This document shows positions 28,201 through 36,063 of a DNA stretch of 64,000 nt, in pieces (position 1 is the first letter of the stretch; each line of letters begins with the position of its first letter). The DNA is taken from contig NZ_AP024600.1 of NCBI RefSeq assembly GCF_036322585.1, forward strand, positions 5,022,001 through 5,086,000, in the 5' to 3' direction. The DNA is from Luteolibacter sp. LG18 (GTDB lineage Bacteria; Verrucomicrobiota; Verrucomicrobiia; Verrucomicrobiales; Akkermansiaceae). The notes below the pieces were generated by a model. That model worked only from the letters and a program-made list of their open reading frames with translations. It ran no database searches and was not told the origin of the DNA. A program made the translations under genes and the position numbers.

Positions 28201-28440
28201 CGAGGTGCCGCCGGTGTGGACGTAGACCTCGTAGTTCGGTCCGCGCACGGACTGCTTGTTGAACGTCACCGTAGTGCTGCCCCCGCTGTAGGTGTAGGTG
28301 CGGGTGAAGGACGCGGGCGGGTTGTTCGGATCCTGGGCCTTCGCGGTGGCGGTGAGCGCCGCGAGGATCAGCAGGGCACTGAGGCATCCACGCCGCCACA
28401 CAGGCACGGCACGGGATGGGATATGGTCATGCGATGTCAT
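25237..28440 (-). CDS. Secreted metzincin metalloprotease with duplicated C-terminal beta cassettes
   Basis: The 1067-residue protein has a signal peptide (CLSALLILAALTATAKA), a propeptide-like beta region (~40-160) and a zinc-protease domain (~165-340). The domain has HEFGHNWGSND (~288-298) and a Met-turn candidate NTIMNGNG, as in reprolysin-like metzincins. The third ligand position is Asp rather than His (HExxHxxGxxD), as in snapalysin-type enzymes. A cadherin/VCBS-like module with DVLANDSDSNGQ follows (~355-450). Two long cassettes of ~300 residues then repeat with near identity (VDSxxxxVxSGGTVTFxGD, QGQSGERR, WNVTADGTTDNTRRLFLVAE), ending in beta-strand repeats. It is probably secreted for extracellular protein degradation. 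It is convergent with the SUFU gene. Confidence 0.85.
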   Translation of the reverse strand: MTSHDHIPSRAVPVWRRGCLSALLILAALTATAKAQDPNNPPASFTRTYTYSGGSTTVTFNKQSVRGPNYEVYVHTGGTSFTSYTPTRPVRTYIGTLSGFPGAIAAGQLLSDGSVRTSLIFEDGTTWRGSTTSFTMPSAASWTPKYPTNVVTSGGAGSSVYAADVGLDLSYSYYNSAGLSTDEALERAEFSMIETNAIYLRDFAVQPRIGRIVLRTNSADDPSSSLSNVQSQWNTVLPGVLPAADFDEATTVVVTGSGGLAYVSNIHTSASYAWVSISSSVANSNFCTVWRHEFGHNWGSNDNQDDHTEGNTIMNGNGLSRFASSELAKMIPYRNTRTSVLDNVGSYGFPLPPRANADRAKVHFSLTDLTLDVLANDSDSNGQTITITSFPSTSNGGASITRSVGTGPGGRDQLIYHPSSSITGLDYFSYRIQDSAGYQSVGWVMIQPPTQAPDPDIAADVNSVSSGAWSTTSVWSDAAVPAAGKNYGISSSHTVDSAPNNVSSGGTVTFAGDTLAVNPGGMLRLSHSSAGGTTTYTSAFDGGLILRGGSTLQSYNSNVGNVTRTMTGPLVIGTGTSTIRIQSDSGSSYTNALRVNDGIFGTGNINLTGTLQGQSGERRFLYMAMNNVAYSGNWNVTADGTTDNTRRLFLVAEAANSLGTGTVTLNTRAQLRNSAAGGLDSLYGVTLTTATSTLQLTNPWVDPAATLDLQAGTLDLGTGASTVGILKIGGNTITPGTYNATTLGAFGYGGTFSGTGTITIATIPSVASGDWTTTSVWADATAPASGKNYRVASANTVDSVSASVASGGTVTFPGDWVTVANGGILRLRHTSGGGNNTHTVDLKELLLESGATFQSYNTSLGNVSRNMSNPVSLGTGGSVTVRLQSDSSSAYSNTLRINGALTGSADINLTATLQGQSGERRLLYVAAANNAYTGNWTVTADGTTDNTRRLYLVAEAANALGTGAVTLSTRAQLRNSATAGLDSLHGVTLATSTSTLQLTNAWNKSNAVLTMTAGTLDLGSVTSTIGTMTIGGTNVAAGTYTATSLAALGYGGTFSGSGSLVITGDLP

Positions 28441-28731
28441 ACTATTCTGGGTTTTAGGGAGAGGACACGGCGCGACCTTGGGAGCCGCCGGAAAGGGGGC
28501 GGTCGCGAGGGGACCGGGCCGCGGTTTGGGTTCCGCGCCCGGTGGGTTTTCGTCTCATGCCGGCATGAGGACTCCCCGGCAAACGGGGAGGATCGATCTA
28601 ATCTGGACGTCTAACAGGTCACCCCAGGTTCCGCATGCAACAACGATTCGGAAAATCTGACCAAGCGTATTGGGCAGCAATGAGCGCAAGGCCCAACCGG
28701 AAGTATCTCCTCCCCTATCTCACGGAGCGCC

Positions 28732-29811
28732 TCACTCCACGCTCTCGAACACTCCCCCGCCCATCAGCCTGCCACCGTCGTAAAACGCGCAGATCTGCCC
28801 GGGTGAAAGCGCGCGCTGGGGCTTGAGGAACACCACCTCCACCTTGCCATCATCGCGCGGGGTGACGTCCACCGGCTCGGCCTTGGCGCGGTAGCGCGGC
28901 TGGGCCTCGCAGCGACGTGGGCGGTCGAAAGGCTCATTGAGCGTGCTGAGGTTCCCCACCACGCAGCGGCTGGCATAGAGGCCCGCGCTTTCCGGACTGT
29001 CCCAGCCGACGATCAGGCGGTTCGCGGAGACATCCTTGCCGACGACCACGTAGGCCATGCCCTCGCGGGGCGAGGCGACACCATGGCCCTTGCGCTGGCC
29101 GAGGGTGTAAAGGTGCAGCCCGCGGTGGCGGCCCAGCACCTTGCCGATGGTGTCGACGATTTCGCCGGGGTTCTCGGGGATGTAGTGGCCGAGGAAATCG
29201 CTCATCTTCACCTGGCCGAGGAAGCAGATGCCCTGGCTGTCCTTCTTCGCGGCGGTGGGCAGGTTGAAACGGTCGGCCACCTCGCGGACCTGCGGCTTGA
29301 GCATTTCCCCGGCGGGAAATAGCGCGCGCGCGGCCTGGGCCTGGGTCATCAGGGAGAGGAAGTAGCTCTGATCCTTGTTCGGATCGGCACCGCGCAGGAT
29401 GGCCGCGGATCCATCGCCCAGCGTGCGGCGGCGGGCGTAGTGGCCGGTGGCCACGGATTCGAAGCCCTGGCTGAGCGCGTAATCCAGGAACACGCCGAAT
29501 TTCATCTCGCGGTTGCACCACACGTCCGGATTCGGGGTGATGCCGTTGCGATAGCCCTCCACGAGGTAGTCCACGATGCGGTCGCGGTAGGCGTCGATCA
29601 GGTCGATGACGCGGAATTCGATGCCGAGGGTTTTGGCGACAGCGCGGGCGTCCTCGATGTCCTGTTCCCACGGGCAATCGCCCGGGATGCCCTCGGCATT
29701 GATCCAGTTCTTCATGTAGCCGCCGGTCACCTCGTGACCCTGCTCCACCAGCAATGCCGCCGCCACGGAGCTATCCACCCCGCCGGACAGTCCGACCAGC
29801 ACCTTCGCCAT
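28732..29811 (-). CDS. mnmA: tRNA-specific 2-thiouridylase MnmA
   Basis: MnmA makes 2-thiouridine at wobble position U34 of Lys, Glu and Gln tRNAs, using ATP and sulfur relayed from a cysteine desulfurase. The 359-residue protein has the PP-loop GLSGGVDSSV (residues 7-16), the first catalytic cysteine in NPDVWCNREMKFG (~105), TGHYARR, KDQSYFL and the second catalytic cysteine in SQGICFLG (~195). ATG at 29811 (MAKVLVGLSGG) is the family start. A divergent gene begins 94 bp away at 29906. The ~290 bp between its stop and the metalloprotease start hold no gene and only a possible decayed REP flank near 28690. Confidence 0.95.
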   Translation of the reverse strand: MAKVLVGLSGGVDSSVAAALLVEQGHEVTGGYMKNWINAEGIPGDCPWEQDIEDARAVAKTLGIEFRVIDLIDAYRDRIVDYLVEGYRNGITPNPDVWCNREMKFGVFLDYALSQGFESVATGHYARRRTLGDGSAAILRGADPNKDQSYFLSLMTQAQAARALFPAGEMLKPQVREVADRFNLPTAAKKDSQGICFLGQVKMSDFLGHYIPENPGEIVDTIGKVLGRHRGLHLYTLGQRKGHGVASPREGMAYVVVGKDVSANRLIVGWDSPESAGLYASRCVVGNLSTLNEPFDRPRRCEAQPRYRAKAEPVDVTPRDDGKVEVVFLKPQRALSPGQICAFYDGGRLMGGGVFESVE

Positions 29812-29905
29812 GCGGGGAAGGAAAGGGGCGGACCGGGAACTTGCAAGCGCCAAGGGGTGGTGGTTGGCGCTTGAATCCGGACGTCCCCGCCCTTTTCCTC
29901 CCGCC

Positions 29906-30775
29906 ATGTCCGCCGCCGCGCCCGATTCCCAGCAAGTCACCGCCCGCTCCCCGCTCGCCGGATGCACGATCCTGATCGTCTGCGTGCTGGTGCTGGTGTT
30001 CCTGGTCGGGTTCTCGACCTGGGCGCTGTTCCGGCAGGCCGACGAGATCGCGAAATTCACCGCCGAAAAGCCGGTGACGATCAAGATTGCCCCGCTGGAG
30101 GACCGCGAGGCCGACCTCAATCACCTCTCCGAGCGCCTCGAGGGCTTCCGCCAGTCCCTCGACAATGCCGGCGAAACCAAGCTGGAACTGAGTGCCGACG
30201 ACCTGAACACGGCGATCGCCGCCTACCCGGCGCTCAGCGAACTGAAGGGGGCTTTCCACGTCCGCGAGATCCGCGAGGACGGGAAACTGGTGCTGGACAC
30301 ATCGCTCAAGCTGAACGGCAAGCCGCGCCGCACCCGCGATGGCGAGTCCGGCTTCGTGACCTCCGATCCGCGCTACCTGAACGCCACCCTGGTCGCCCGC
30401 CCGGAGCTGGCGCAGGAGGAAGTCGTGCTGCGGATCGACTCCATCGAGGTGCCCGGCTCGACCGTTCCGGAGCCCTTTTTGAAGCAAATGTCGCCCTACC
30501 GCGTGACGGAACGCTACAAGGCCGACACCACGCTCGGCCCGGTGATGAAGAAACTCACCGGCCTGACCGTAAGCGGTGGCAAGGTGGTCCTGCGGAAATC
30601 CCCCGGCGAAATCGCGCCCGGCACGATCACCAACGATCAGGTGGACTCGGCGGCTTCGCGCCTGTTCCGCTGGCTGGGTCTGGCGGCCTCCGTGTTCCTC
30701 GGTTTGGTCGGACTCATCCTGTTCGTCGGCATGCGGGCGAAACGCCGCAAGGAGCGCGAGGCCGCGGGAAAGTAA
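29906..30775 (+). CDS. Two-TM membrane protein, unknown
   Basis: The 289-residue product has an N-terminal membrane segment (TILIVCVLVLVFLVGFSTWA, ~20-39), a large periplasmic-type domain (~45-250) and a C-terminal membrane segment (LGLAASVFLGLVGLILFVG) with a basic tail (RAKRRKERE). The central domain contains ELSADDLNTAIAAYP, a motif seen in uncharacterised envelope proteins that bind lipids or partners. No function can be assigned. It is divergent from mnmA. A GC-rich 8-bp hairpin (30840-30861) lies downstream. Confidence 0.65.
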   Translation: MSAAAPDSQQVTARSPLAGCTILIVCVLVLVFLVGFSTWALFRQADEIAKFTAEKPVTIKIAPLEDREADLNHLSERLEGFRQSLDNAGETKLELSADDLNTAIAAYPALSELKGAFHVREIREDGKLVLDTSLKLNGKPRRTRDGESGFVTSDPRYLNATLVARPELAQEEVVLRIDSIEVPGSTVPEPFLKQMSPYRVTERYKADTTLGPVMKKLTGLTVSGGKVVLRKSPGEIAPGTITNDQVDSAASRLFRWLGLAASVFLGLVGLILFVGMRAKRRKEREAAGK

Positions 30776-30935
30776 CCTGACAAGGTTGCTTTCGAGTTGG
30801 CAGCAATGGAACGCCCGGTTTCGGATCGGGAGTTCGTGAGCCGGAGCACAACCGCTCCGGCAAGCCATACGGCTGGATGATGGAAATCCACTGCACGAAT
30901 TCCCATCCCCGCGCCGTTACATTGCTGTCAAAAAT

Positions 30936-32246
30936 ATGAAGCTCCGTCTCACATCCCCGCTCCTGTGCCTGCTGATGGCAGGCCTCGCCCACGCCGAGGA
31001 CGCCCCGAAACCGGCTGAAGTAGCCCCGGCGGCCCAACCAGCCCCCGCTGCTCCAGCTGCCCCGGCCGCGGTCGCCGTGGCCGTCGCCCCGGCTCCGAAG
31101 GAAGCCGCTCCCAAGGACCCGGCCACCGAGGCCGCCCGCAAGGAGCAGGACGCCCTCACCCTCCAGAACACGCTGGAGGCCGAGCGACTGAAAAAGGAAA
31201 CCAACGCCCTGCGCTCGGAAATCACCAAGCTCAAGATGGAGCGCGAGCTCATCTCCGAGCGCAATGCCATGGACGACGCCAAGCGCGACCAGGCGAAGCG
31301 CGAGGCGGACGTCAAATTCGTGGAAGAAAAGAGCCGCCTGATGCGCGAGACCGAGATGTCCCGCATCCAATCCGAGAAGCTCGCCAACGAGCTCAAGACC
31401 GTCCAGACCCAGGCCGCGCTCGACATCACCCGCCTCCAGAACGACATCGCGAAGTTCGAGACCGAGGACAAGCGCGCCCAGTACGCCGACAGCAAGCCGG
31501 AGTACCTCGCCAAGCCGCTGCGTGACGACAACGTGCTGGTCATCTCCGACCGCCGCATCCCGCTCAACGGGCTCATCACCTCGGATACCGCCGACCGCGT
31601 GACCGAGCGCATCGATTACTGGAACAACAAGGACAGCAAGCTGCCGATCTTCCTCGTCATCGACGAGTGCCCGGGTGGCTCGGTGATGGCCGGCTACCGC
31701 ATCGTGAAGTCGATGCAGGCGAGCCAGGCTCCGGTCCACGTGGTGGTGAAATCCTTCGCCGCCTCGATGGCCGCCTGCATCACCACGCTGGCCACGGAAT
31801 CCTACGCCTATCCGAACGCAATCATCCTGCACCACCAGATCAGCTCCACTCCAGGTGGTAGCCGCCTGAACCTGACCCAGCAGAAGGAGTTCTTCGAGGA
31901 GAGCACCCGCTGGTGGCAGCGCCTCGCCACCCCGGTGGCCCAAAAGATGGGCATCACCACCGACGAGCTGATCAAGAAGATGTACGCCCACTCGTCCAGC
32001 GGCGACTGGAGCGAGTTCGGCGACAGCGCGAAGGAGCTGAAGTGGGTGAACCACATCATCGGCGGCGTGGAGGAAACCTCGCTGGTGAAGGATCCGGACG
32101 CGAAGCCCACCGCGGCCCCCGCCACCCGCATGGCCCTGAAGGAAGAAGTCGATCAGGACGGCCGCCCGGTGATGTGGCTGCCGCGCCTCAATCCGAAGGA
32201 CTGCTACTTCCTCTACAACGCGGACGGTTACTACCGCACGCGCTGA
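30936..32246 (+). CDS. Secreted ClpP-like serine protease with coiled-coil N-terminal half
   Basis: The 436-residue protein has a signal peptide (MKLRLTSPLLCLLMAGLAHA), an Ala/Pro-rich linker (~25-70), a charged heptad coiled coil (~75-185) and a ClpP/SDH-type domain (~195-385). The nucleophile is Ser277 in FAASMAA, matching the GxSMAA-type ClpP motif. The catalytic His is His299 or His300 in ILHHQ, which matches ClpP MIHQP. CPGGSVMAGY is the preceding oxyanion/glycine loop. ClpP itself is cytoplasmic and needs an AAA+ partner; an exported form must work differently, as SppA-like signal peptide peptidases and NfeD-type ClpP-class enzymes do (family knowledge). The next gene starts 40 bp downstream. 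Confidence 0.75.
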   Translation: MKLRLTSPLLCLLMAGLAHAEDAPKPAEVAPAAQPAPAAPAAPAAVAVAVAPAPKEAAPKDPATEAARKEQDALTLQNTLEAERLKKETNALRSEITKLKMERELISERNAMDDAKRDQAKREADVKFVEEKSRLMRETEMSRIQSEKLANELKTVQTQAALDITRLQNDIAKFETEDKRAQYADSKPEYLAKPLRDDNVLVISDRRIPLNGLITSDTADRVTERIDYWNNKDSKLPIFLVIDECPGGSVMAGYRIVKSMQASQAPVHVVVKSFAASMAACITTLATESYAYPNAIILHHQISSTPGGSRLNLTQQKEFFEESTRWWQRLATPVAQKMGITTDELIKKMYAHSSSGDWSEFGDSAKELKWVNHIIGGVEETSLVKDPDAKPTAAPATRMALKEEVDQDGRPVMWLPRLNPKDCYFLYNADGYYRTR

Positions 32247-32286
32247 TGCTGGACGCTGGGACCATCCGGTCCTAGGTTCACGGCAA

Positions 32287-33081
32287 ATGCTTGAGGACGA
32301 TTTCACCTACGTCATCCGCAAGGCTCTCCGTGGCCTCGCCCTGTCACCGGGCGAGGCCGCTTTGCGTGCCGGACTCGTGCCCGCCGAGGTCACCGCGCTG
32401 ATCGATGGACGCTTTTCCGCCACGGTGGCGAAGAAGCTCGCACCGACCTTGGGACTCGGCCCGGACGCGCTAGAGCGGTACCCCGGCTACGCGCCAAAGC
32501 CGCAACTCCTCCACACCCTGCGGCGGGTGGACATCCCTTTCGAAGACGGACAGGTGAATGCCTGGCTGCTGCGCGAGGACGACGTCACGATCCTCTTCGA
32601 CACCGGCTTTTCCCCGGGCTCCTGCGCGAAGGCACTCGATGCCGTGCAGGCGTTTAAAATCGACGCCACCTTCATCACCCACGGCCATCGCGACCACACC
32701 GGCGGCCTGCCGGAGATCCGCAAGCGCTCCCGCGAGGTCTACGGCCCGGCCCATGACCCGATGCCAGGGGTGAAACCGATGGCTCCCGGAGACAGCGTGC
32801 GGGTCGGCGCGCTCACCATCGCCGCCTTCGACCTGGCGGGCCATTGCGCGGGCGCGCTGGGGTATCGGATCGAGGGCCTCACCCGCCCCGTCTGCGTCGT
32901 GGGCGATGCCCTTTTCGCCGGATCGATCGGCGGCTGCACCGGTCCGGAAACCTACGCCACTGCGTTGAAAAATCTCCGCGAGGGCCTCCTCAAAATGCCC
33001 GACCGCACCCTCCTTCTCCCCGGCCACGGCCCCGCCACCACCGTGGGGGAAGAACGGAAGGGGAATCCGTTTCTGGCGTAA
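32287..33081 (+). CDS. Metallo-beta-lactamase-fold hydrolase with N-terminal HTH-like segment
   Basis: The 264-residue protein has an N-terminal helical segment (residues ~10-60: ALSPGEAALRAGLVPAEVTA, then an ALIDGR turn) resembling an XRE-type helix-turn-helix, joined to an MBL domain. MBL motifs are THGHRDHTGG (~131-140; metal ligands His, His, Asp, His), AGHCAGA (~187), GDALFAG (~213; Asp) and LLPGHGPAT (~243). This fits a glyoxalase-II-like or general thioesterase or phosphodiesterase subfamily; the substrate is unknown. The HTH-like part could sense or bind DNA, or act in dimerisation (inference). Confidence 0.8.
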   Translation: MLEDDFTYVIRKALRGLALSPGEAALRAGLVPAEVTALIDGRFSATVAKKLAPTLGLGPDALERYPGYAPKPQLLHTLRRVDIPFEDGQVNAWLLREDDVTILFDTGFSPGSCAKALDAVQAFKIDATFITHGHRDHTGGLPEIRKRSREVYGPAHDPMPGVKPMAPGDSVRVGALTIAAFDLAGHCAGALGYRIEGLTRPVCVVGDALFAGSIGGCTGPETYATALKNLREGLLKMPDRTLLLPGHGPATTVGEERKGNPFLA

Positions 33082-33114
33082 GGAAGGCTGAGGTTCTGGT
33101 TCGACAACGGAAGG

Positions 33115-33133
33115 TGTATAACTTAGTTATACA
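33115..33133. promoter_or_regulatory. 19-bp palindromic operator upstream of the toxin-antitoxin pair
   Basis: TGTATAAC (33115-33122) and GTTATACA (33126-33133) form a perfect 8-bp inverted repeat with a TTA centre. It ends 2 bp before the antitoxin ATG. The left half contains TATAAC, a -10-like box, placed 17 bp after TTCTGG (33094-33099). Antitoxins normally autoregulate by binding such palindromes over their promoter. Confidence 0.7.
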
Positions 33134-33135
33134 AC

Positions 33136-33375
33136 ATGTCCGCCACCTCTTTGGAGTCCATTTCCAGCGAGGCTCTCGTGCTCCCGCCCGAAGAGCGCAT
33201 GGAACTGGCTCTCCGCCTTCTCTCCAGCGTGGATGCCGGTTCGGAAGCGGAAGCCGACAAGGCATGGTCTTCGGTGATCTCCGAACGTATCGCACGGTAC
33301 GACGCGGGTGGCGTCCCCACCATCTCCGCGGACGAAGCCTTCACGGAACTGAGCAAGATCGTGCCCGGAGCATGA
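33136..33375 (+). CDS. Antitoxin, addiction module protein (TIGR02574 type)
   Basis: This 79-residue acidic protein has the layout of ParE/RelE-partner antitoxins of the putative addiction module family: an N-terminal helix with LPPEERMELALRLLSSVD (typical LPxxERxxLAxxLLxSL) and a C-terminal half with DKAWSSVISERIARYDAGG. It should neutralise the toxin encoded next, with which it overlaps by four bases (ATGA), and bind the palindrome in front of its own gene. The ATG at 33136 directly follows the operator. Confidence 0.85.
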   Translation: MSATSLESISSEALVLPPEERMELALRLLSSVDAGSEAEADKAWSSVISERIARYDAGGVPTISADEAFTELSKIVPGA

Positions 33376-33674
33376 GTTGGTCGGTGGAATTCCTTTCCGA
33401 GGCTCTTCTCGAAGCGTCCGAAGCCGCGGCTTACTACGAGGCAAACGTGCCCGGGTTGGGTGCCCGCTTTATCGAGGAACTCAAAGCCACCACCTCATCA
33501 ATCGCCAAGCAGCCGTTGCTTTGGCGAAAGCGGGCAGGTGGATTCCGGCGGGTCAATCTACCGGGCTTCCCCTATTACATCGCTTATTTCATTCGCGATG
33601 AAACCATCCTAATTGCCGCCATCTGCCACGCCAGCCGTCATCCCGATTATTGGAAAGACCGAACTCCATCATGA
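33372..33674 (+). CDS. RelE/ParE superfamily toxin
   Basis: The 100-residue protein starts at ATG 33372 overlapping the antitoxin stop. It has the ParE/RelE fold signature: an N-terminal strand and helix (VEFLSEALLEASEAAAYYEA), a basic central strand (RRVNLPGFPYYIAYFIRDE) and the C-terminal AICHASRHPDYW motif with conserved H-x-x-R-x-P-x-x-W. ParE members poison DNA gyrase and RelE members cleave mRNA on ribosomes; this RHPDYW ending is commoner in the ParE-like group (family knowledge). Its stop overlaps the start of gntK, so toxin and kinase are translationally linked. Confidence 0.85.
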   Translation: MSWSVEFLSEALLEASEAAAYYEANVPGLGARFIEELKATTSSIAKQPLLWRKRAGGFRRVNLPGFPYYIAYFIRDETILIAAICHASRHPDYWKDRTPS

Positions 33675-34144
33675 CTCACCGCATCCTCCTCATGGGCGTT
33701 TCCGGCAGTGGCAAGACCACCGTCGGGCTCCAGCTCGCCGGGGCTCTCGGCATTCCCTTCCTCGATGCGGATGACTTCCACCCGCCCGCGAATGTGGCGA
33801 AGATGCGTTCTGGTGTACCCCTCACCGACGAGGACCGGGCTCCGTGGCTGGCCATTCTGGCCGGGAAACTGCGCGAGACGCCCGGTTGCGTGCTGGCCTG
33901 CTCGGCGCTGAAGGACGCCTACCGGCAGGTGCTGGTGGAGGCGGTGCCGGACCTGAAAGTGTTCTTCCTCGACGGTTCGCCGGATCTGATCCGGCAGCGT
34001 CTGGAGGGCCGCGCGGGGCATTTCATGCCCGCCAGCCTGCTCGAAAGCCAATTTTCCACCTTGGAAGCCCCAAAAAATGCCATCCGGCTGGACATCGCCG
34101 AACCGGTGGACACAATTGTTGCACGCATTTTATTTCACCTCTGA
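33671..34144 (+). CDS. gntK: Gluconokinase
   Basis: This 157-residue kinase phosphorylates D-gluconate to 6-phosphogluconate for the pentose phosphate or Entner-Doudoroff pathway. Visible motifs are the Walker A GVSGSGKTT (~8-16), the diagnostic DADDFHPPANVAKMRSGVPL (~35-54), LTDEDRAPWL, CSALKDAYR (~78) and GHFMPASLLESQF (~121). The start ATG 33671 overlaps the toxin stop (ATGA). It is followed 11 bp later by an Ldh-family dehydrogenase and then an SDR, a plausible sugar-acid catabolic operon. Confidence 0.9.
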   Translation: MTHRILLMGVSGSGKTTVGLQLAGALGIPFLDADDFHPPANVAKMRSGVPLTDEDRAPWLAILAGKLRETPGCVLACSALKDAYRQVLVEAVPDLKVFFLDGSPDLIRQRLEGRAGHFMPASLLESQFSTLEAPKNAIRLDIAEPVDTIVARILFHL

Positions 34145-34155
34145 TCCGCCAACCC

Positions 34156-35244
34156 ATGTCCGAATTCGTCGTCATTCCCCGCGAGGCCCACGATACCCTC
34201 GTCGTCCGCGCCTATGAATCCCGTGGTTTCGCCTCCGACGAGGCCGCGGAGGGAGCCAAGCTGGCCGCCGAGGCCGCCCGCCATGGCATTCGCACCCACC
34301 ACGCGCTCAAGGCCTTGCATCTCGACCACCTGTTCGGATCGGCCGTCGGCGGCTGCACGCCAGGTGCCGAAATCGAGGTGAAGCCGACCCGTTTCGCGGC
34401 GTCGGAAATCTGGGACTCCCACAAGAAGCTCGGCCAGTCCGTGGCCTACCGCGCCATCGACCGCGCCATCGAGCTGGCGGACCAGTATGGCATCGCCCAG
34501 ATCGCCGTGGACGACACCTTCCACTACCTGTGGGGGGGCGGTTACGTCATGGAGGCCGCGGAGCGCGGCTACTTCGCCTACACCAACTGCACCTCCACCC
34601 TCGCGGAAGTGGTGCCCTTCGGCGGCAAATTCCCGACCCTCGGCACGAACCCGCATTCGTGGGGTATCCCGACCCAGGACCAAGTCGGTTTCCCGATCGT
34701 GATCGACTGGGCGACCTCGACCGTGGCGATGGGCCGCGTGCAGGCGCTGAAGCGCGAGGGCAAGCAGCTCCCTCCGGGCGCGGCCGTGGACAAGGACGGC
34801 AACCCGACCACCGACCCGCACCAGGTGGCGGCGCTGCTGCCCTTCGGCGCGCACAAGGGCTACGGCATGTCCCTCATCAACGAGATCTTCGGCGGCCTGA
34901 TCGGCACCTCGCTTCCGACCATCCGCGGCCGGAAGTCCGACATTCCGGGAGAAAAGACCACCTCCGCCTTCTATTTCCAGGTCATCCACCCGGACGCGAT
35001 CTCCGGCGGCAAGTTCGCCCACGGCCGCAGCCAGAAGGACAACCTCAAGGCGGTGATCGACGACATCCTCGGCCACGGCAACGACGGCGCGATGCTGCCG
35101 GGCCAGTTCGAGGCGGATGCCCGCAAGCGTTCCGACGCAGCCGGTGGTTTGCTCTTCACGGAGGCCGAGGTGGCGGAGTTCAATGAGCTCGCCCGCGAGC
35201 TCGGATTGCCGGAATGGGACATTGCCTCCCTTCCCCGCGCCTGA
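34156..35244 (+). CDS. Ldh family (malate/L-lactate dehydrogenase type) oxidoreductase
   Basis: The 362-residue protein belongs to the NAD(P)-dependent Ldh_2 family, unrelated to classical LDH, which includes malate, ureidoglycolate, sulfolactate and 2,3-diketogulonate reductases. Family features seen are FASDEAAEGAKLAAEAARHG at the N-terminus, YGIAQIAVDDT, a Gly-rich LGTNPHSWGIPT, VIDWATSTVAMGRV (~188-201) and PFGAHKGYGMSLINEIFGG (~231-249). The gene lies between gluconokinase and an SDR with short gaps, so a sugar-acid or keto-gluconate substrate is likelier than malate (inference). ATG at 34156 is the clear start. Confidence 0.85.
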   Translation: MSEFVVIPREAHDTLVVRAYESRGFASDEAAEGAKLAAEAARHGIRTHHALKALHLDHLFGSAVGGCTPGAEIEVKPTRFAASEIWDSHKKLGQSVAYRAIDRAIELADQYGIAQIAVDDTFHYLWGGGYVMEAAERGYFAYTNCTSTLAEVVPFGGKFPTLGTNPHSWGIPTQDQVGFPIVIDWATSTVAMGRVQALKREGKQLPPGAAVDKDGNPTTDPHQVAALLPFGAHKGYGMSLINEIFGGLIGTSLPTIRGRKSDIPGEKTTSAFYFQVIHPDAISGGKFAHGRSQKDNLKAVIDDILGHGNDGAMLPGQFEADARKRSDAAGGLLFTEAEVAEFNELARELGLPEWDIASLPRA

Positions 35245-35274
35245 TTCGCTCTTCATCCTATCCGCACGTCTTCC

Positions 35275-36063
35275 ATGCAACCCGCTTCCTACCTCAAAGA
35301 TCTCTTCAGTCTCCAAGGCAAAACCGCCGTTGTGATCGGCGGCACCGGTGAACTCTGCGGCACGATGGCCGTCGGCCTGGCCCGCGCCGGAGCCGAGGTC
35401 GTCCTCGGCGGCCGGATCCCCGAAAAAGCCGAAAAGCGACTGGCCGAGATCGAGAGCCATGGCGGCAAGGGTTACTTTGTCCCGGTGGACGTGACCTCCC
35501 GCGAGTCCCTCCAGCAACTGCTCGACACGGTGCTGGAGCGCTCCGGCCAGGTGGACATCCTGATCAATGGCGCCGGCACCAATTCGCCGACGCCGTTCCT
35601 CCAGATCAGCGAGGACGAATACGCCCGGATCATGGACACGAACCTGACGGCCATCTTCCGCGCCTGCCAGGTCTTCGGGAAATACTTCGTGGAAAACAAC
35701 CAGCCGGCCTCGATCATCAATCTGGGCTCGATTTCCGGCCTGAACCCGCTTTCCCGAGTCTTCACCTACTCCGCCAGCAAGGCGGCGGTGCACAATCTGA
35801 CCCGCAACCTGGCCCGCGAGTGGGCGGACAAGGACATCCGGGTCAACACGCTGGTGCCGGGCTTCTTCCCGGCGGAGCAGAACCGCAAGGTTCTGGACGA
35901 GTCCCGCGTGCTGGACATCCTGCGCCAGACCCCGGCCTCCCGCTTCGGGAACGCCGAGGAGCTCATCGGCGCCACCATCCTGCTGGCCTCCCCGGTGGCC
36001 GGCTCCTTCATCACCGGCATGGAGATGATTGTGGACGGTGGATTCCAGGCCATGACCATCTGA
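35275..36063 (+). CDS. SDR family sugar-acid oxidoreductase
   Basis: The 262-residue short-chain dehydrogenase has the cofactor motif GGTGELCG (~22-29), NGAG (~97), and the catalytic Ser with YSASK (~162-166). C-terminal [14 protein letters not shown] is typical of classical SDRs. The segment [19 protein letters not shown] resembles D-mannonate oxidoreductase and gluconate 5-dehydrogenase-like enzymes. With gntK and an Ldh-family enzyme upstream (30-bp gap), conversion between keto- and hydroxy-gluconate-type acids is the best guess. NAD versus NADP preference is not decided. Confidence 0.85.
   Translation: MQPASYLKDLFSLQGKTAVVIGGTGELCGTMAVGLARAGAEVVLGGRIPEKAEKRLAEIESHGGKGYFVPVDVTSRESLQQLLDTVLERSGQVDILINGAGTNSPTPFLQISEDEYARIMDTNLTAIFRACQVFGKYFVENNQPASIINLGSISGLNPLSRVFTYSASKAAVHNLTRNLAREWADKDIRVNTLVPGFFPAEQNRKVLDESRVLDILRQTPASRFGNAEELIGATILLASPVAGSFITGMEMIVDGGFQAMTI

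Noticed and set aside
28670..28731. Possible REP unit near 28690
   Set aside because: It shares a 14-nt flank with 24192-24205 but has neither GTAG nor a paired stem; at most a decayed fragment.
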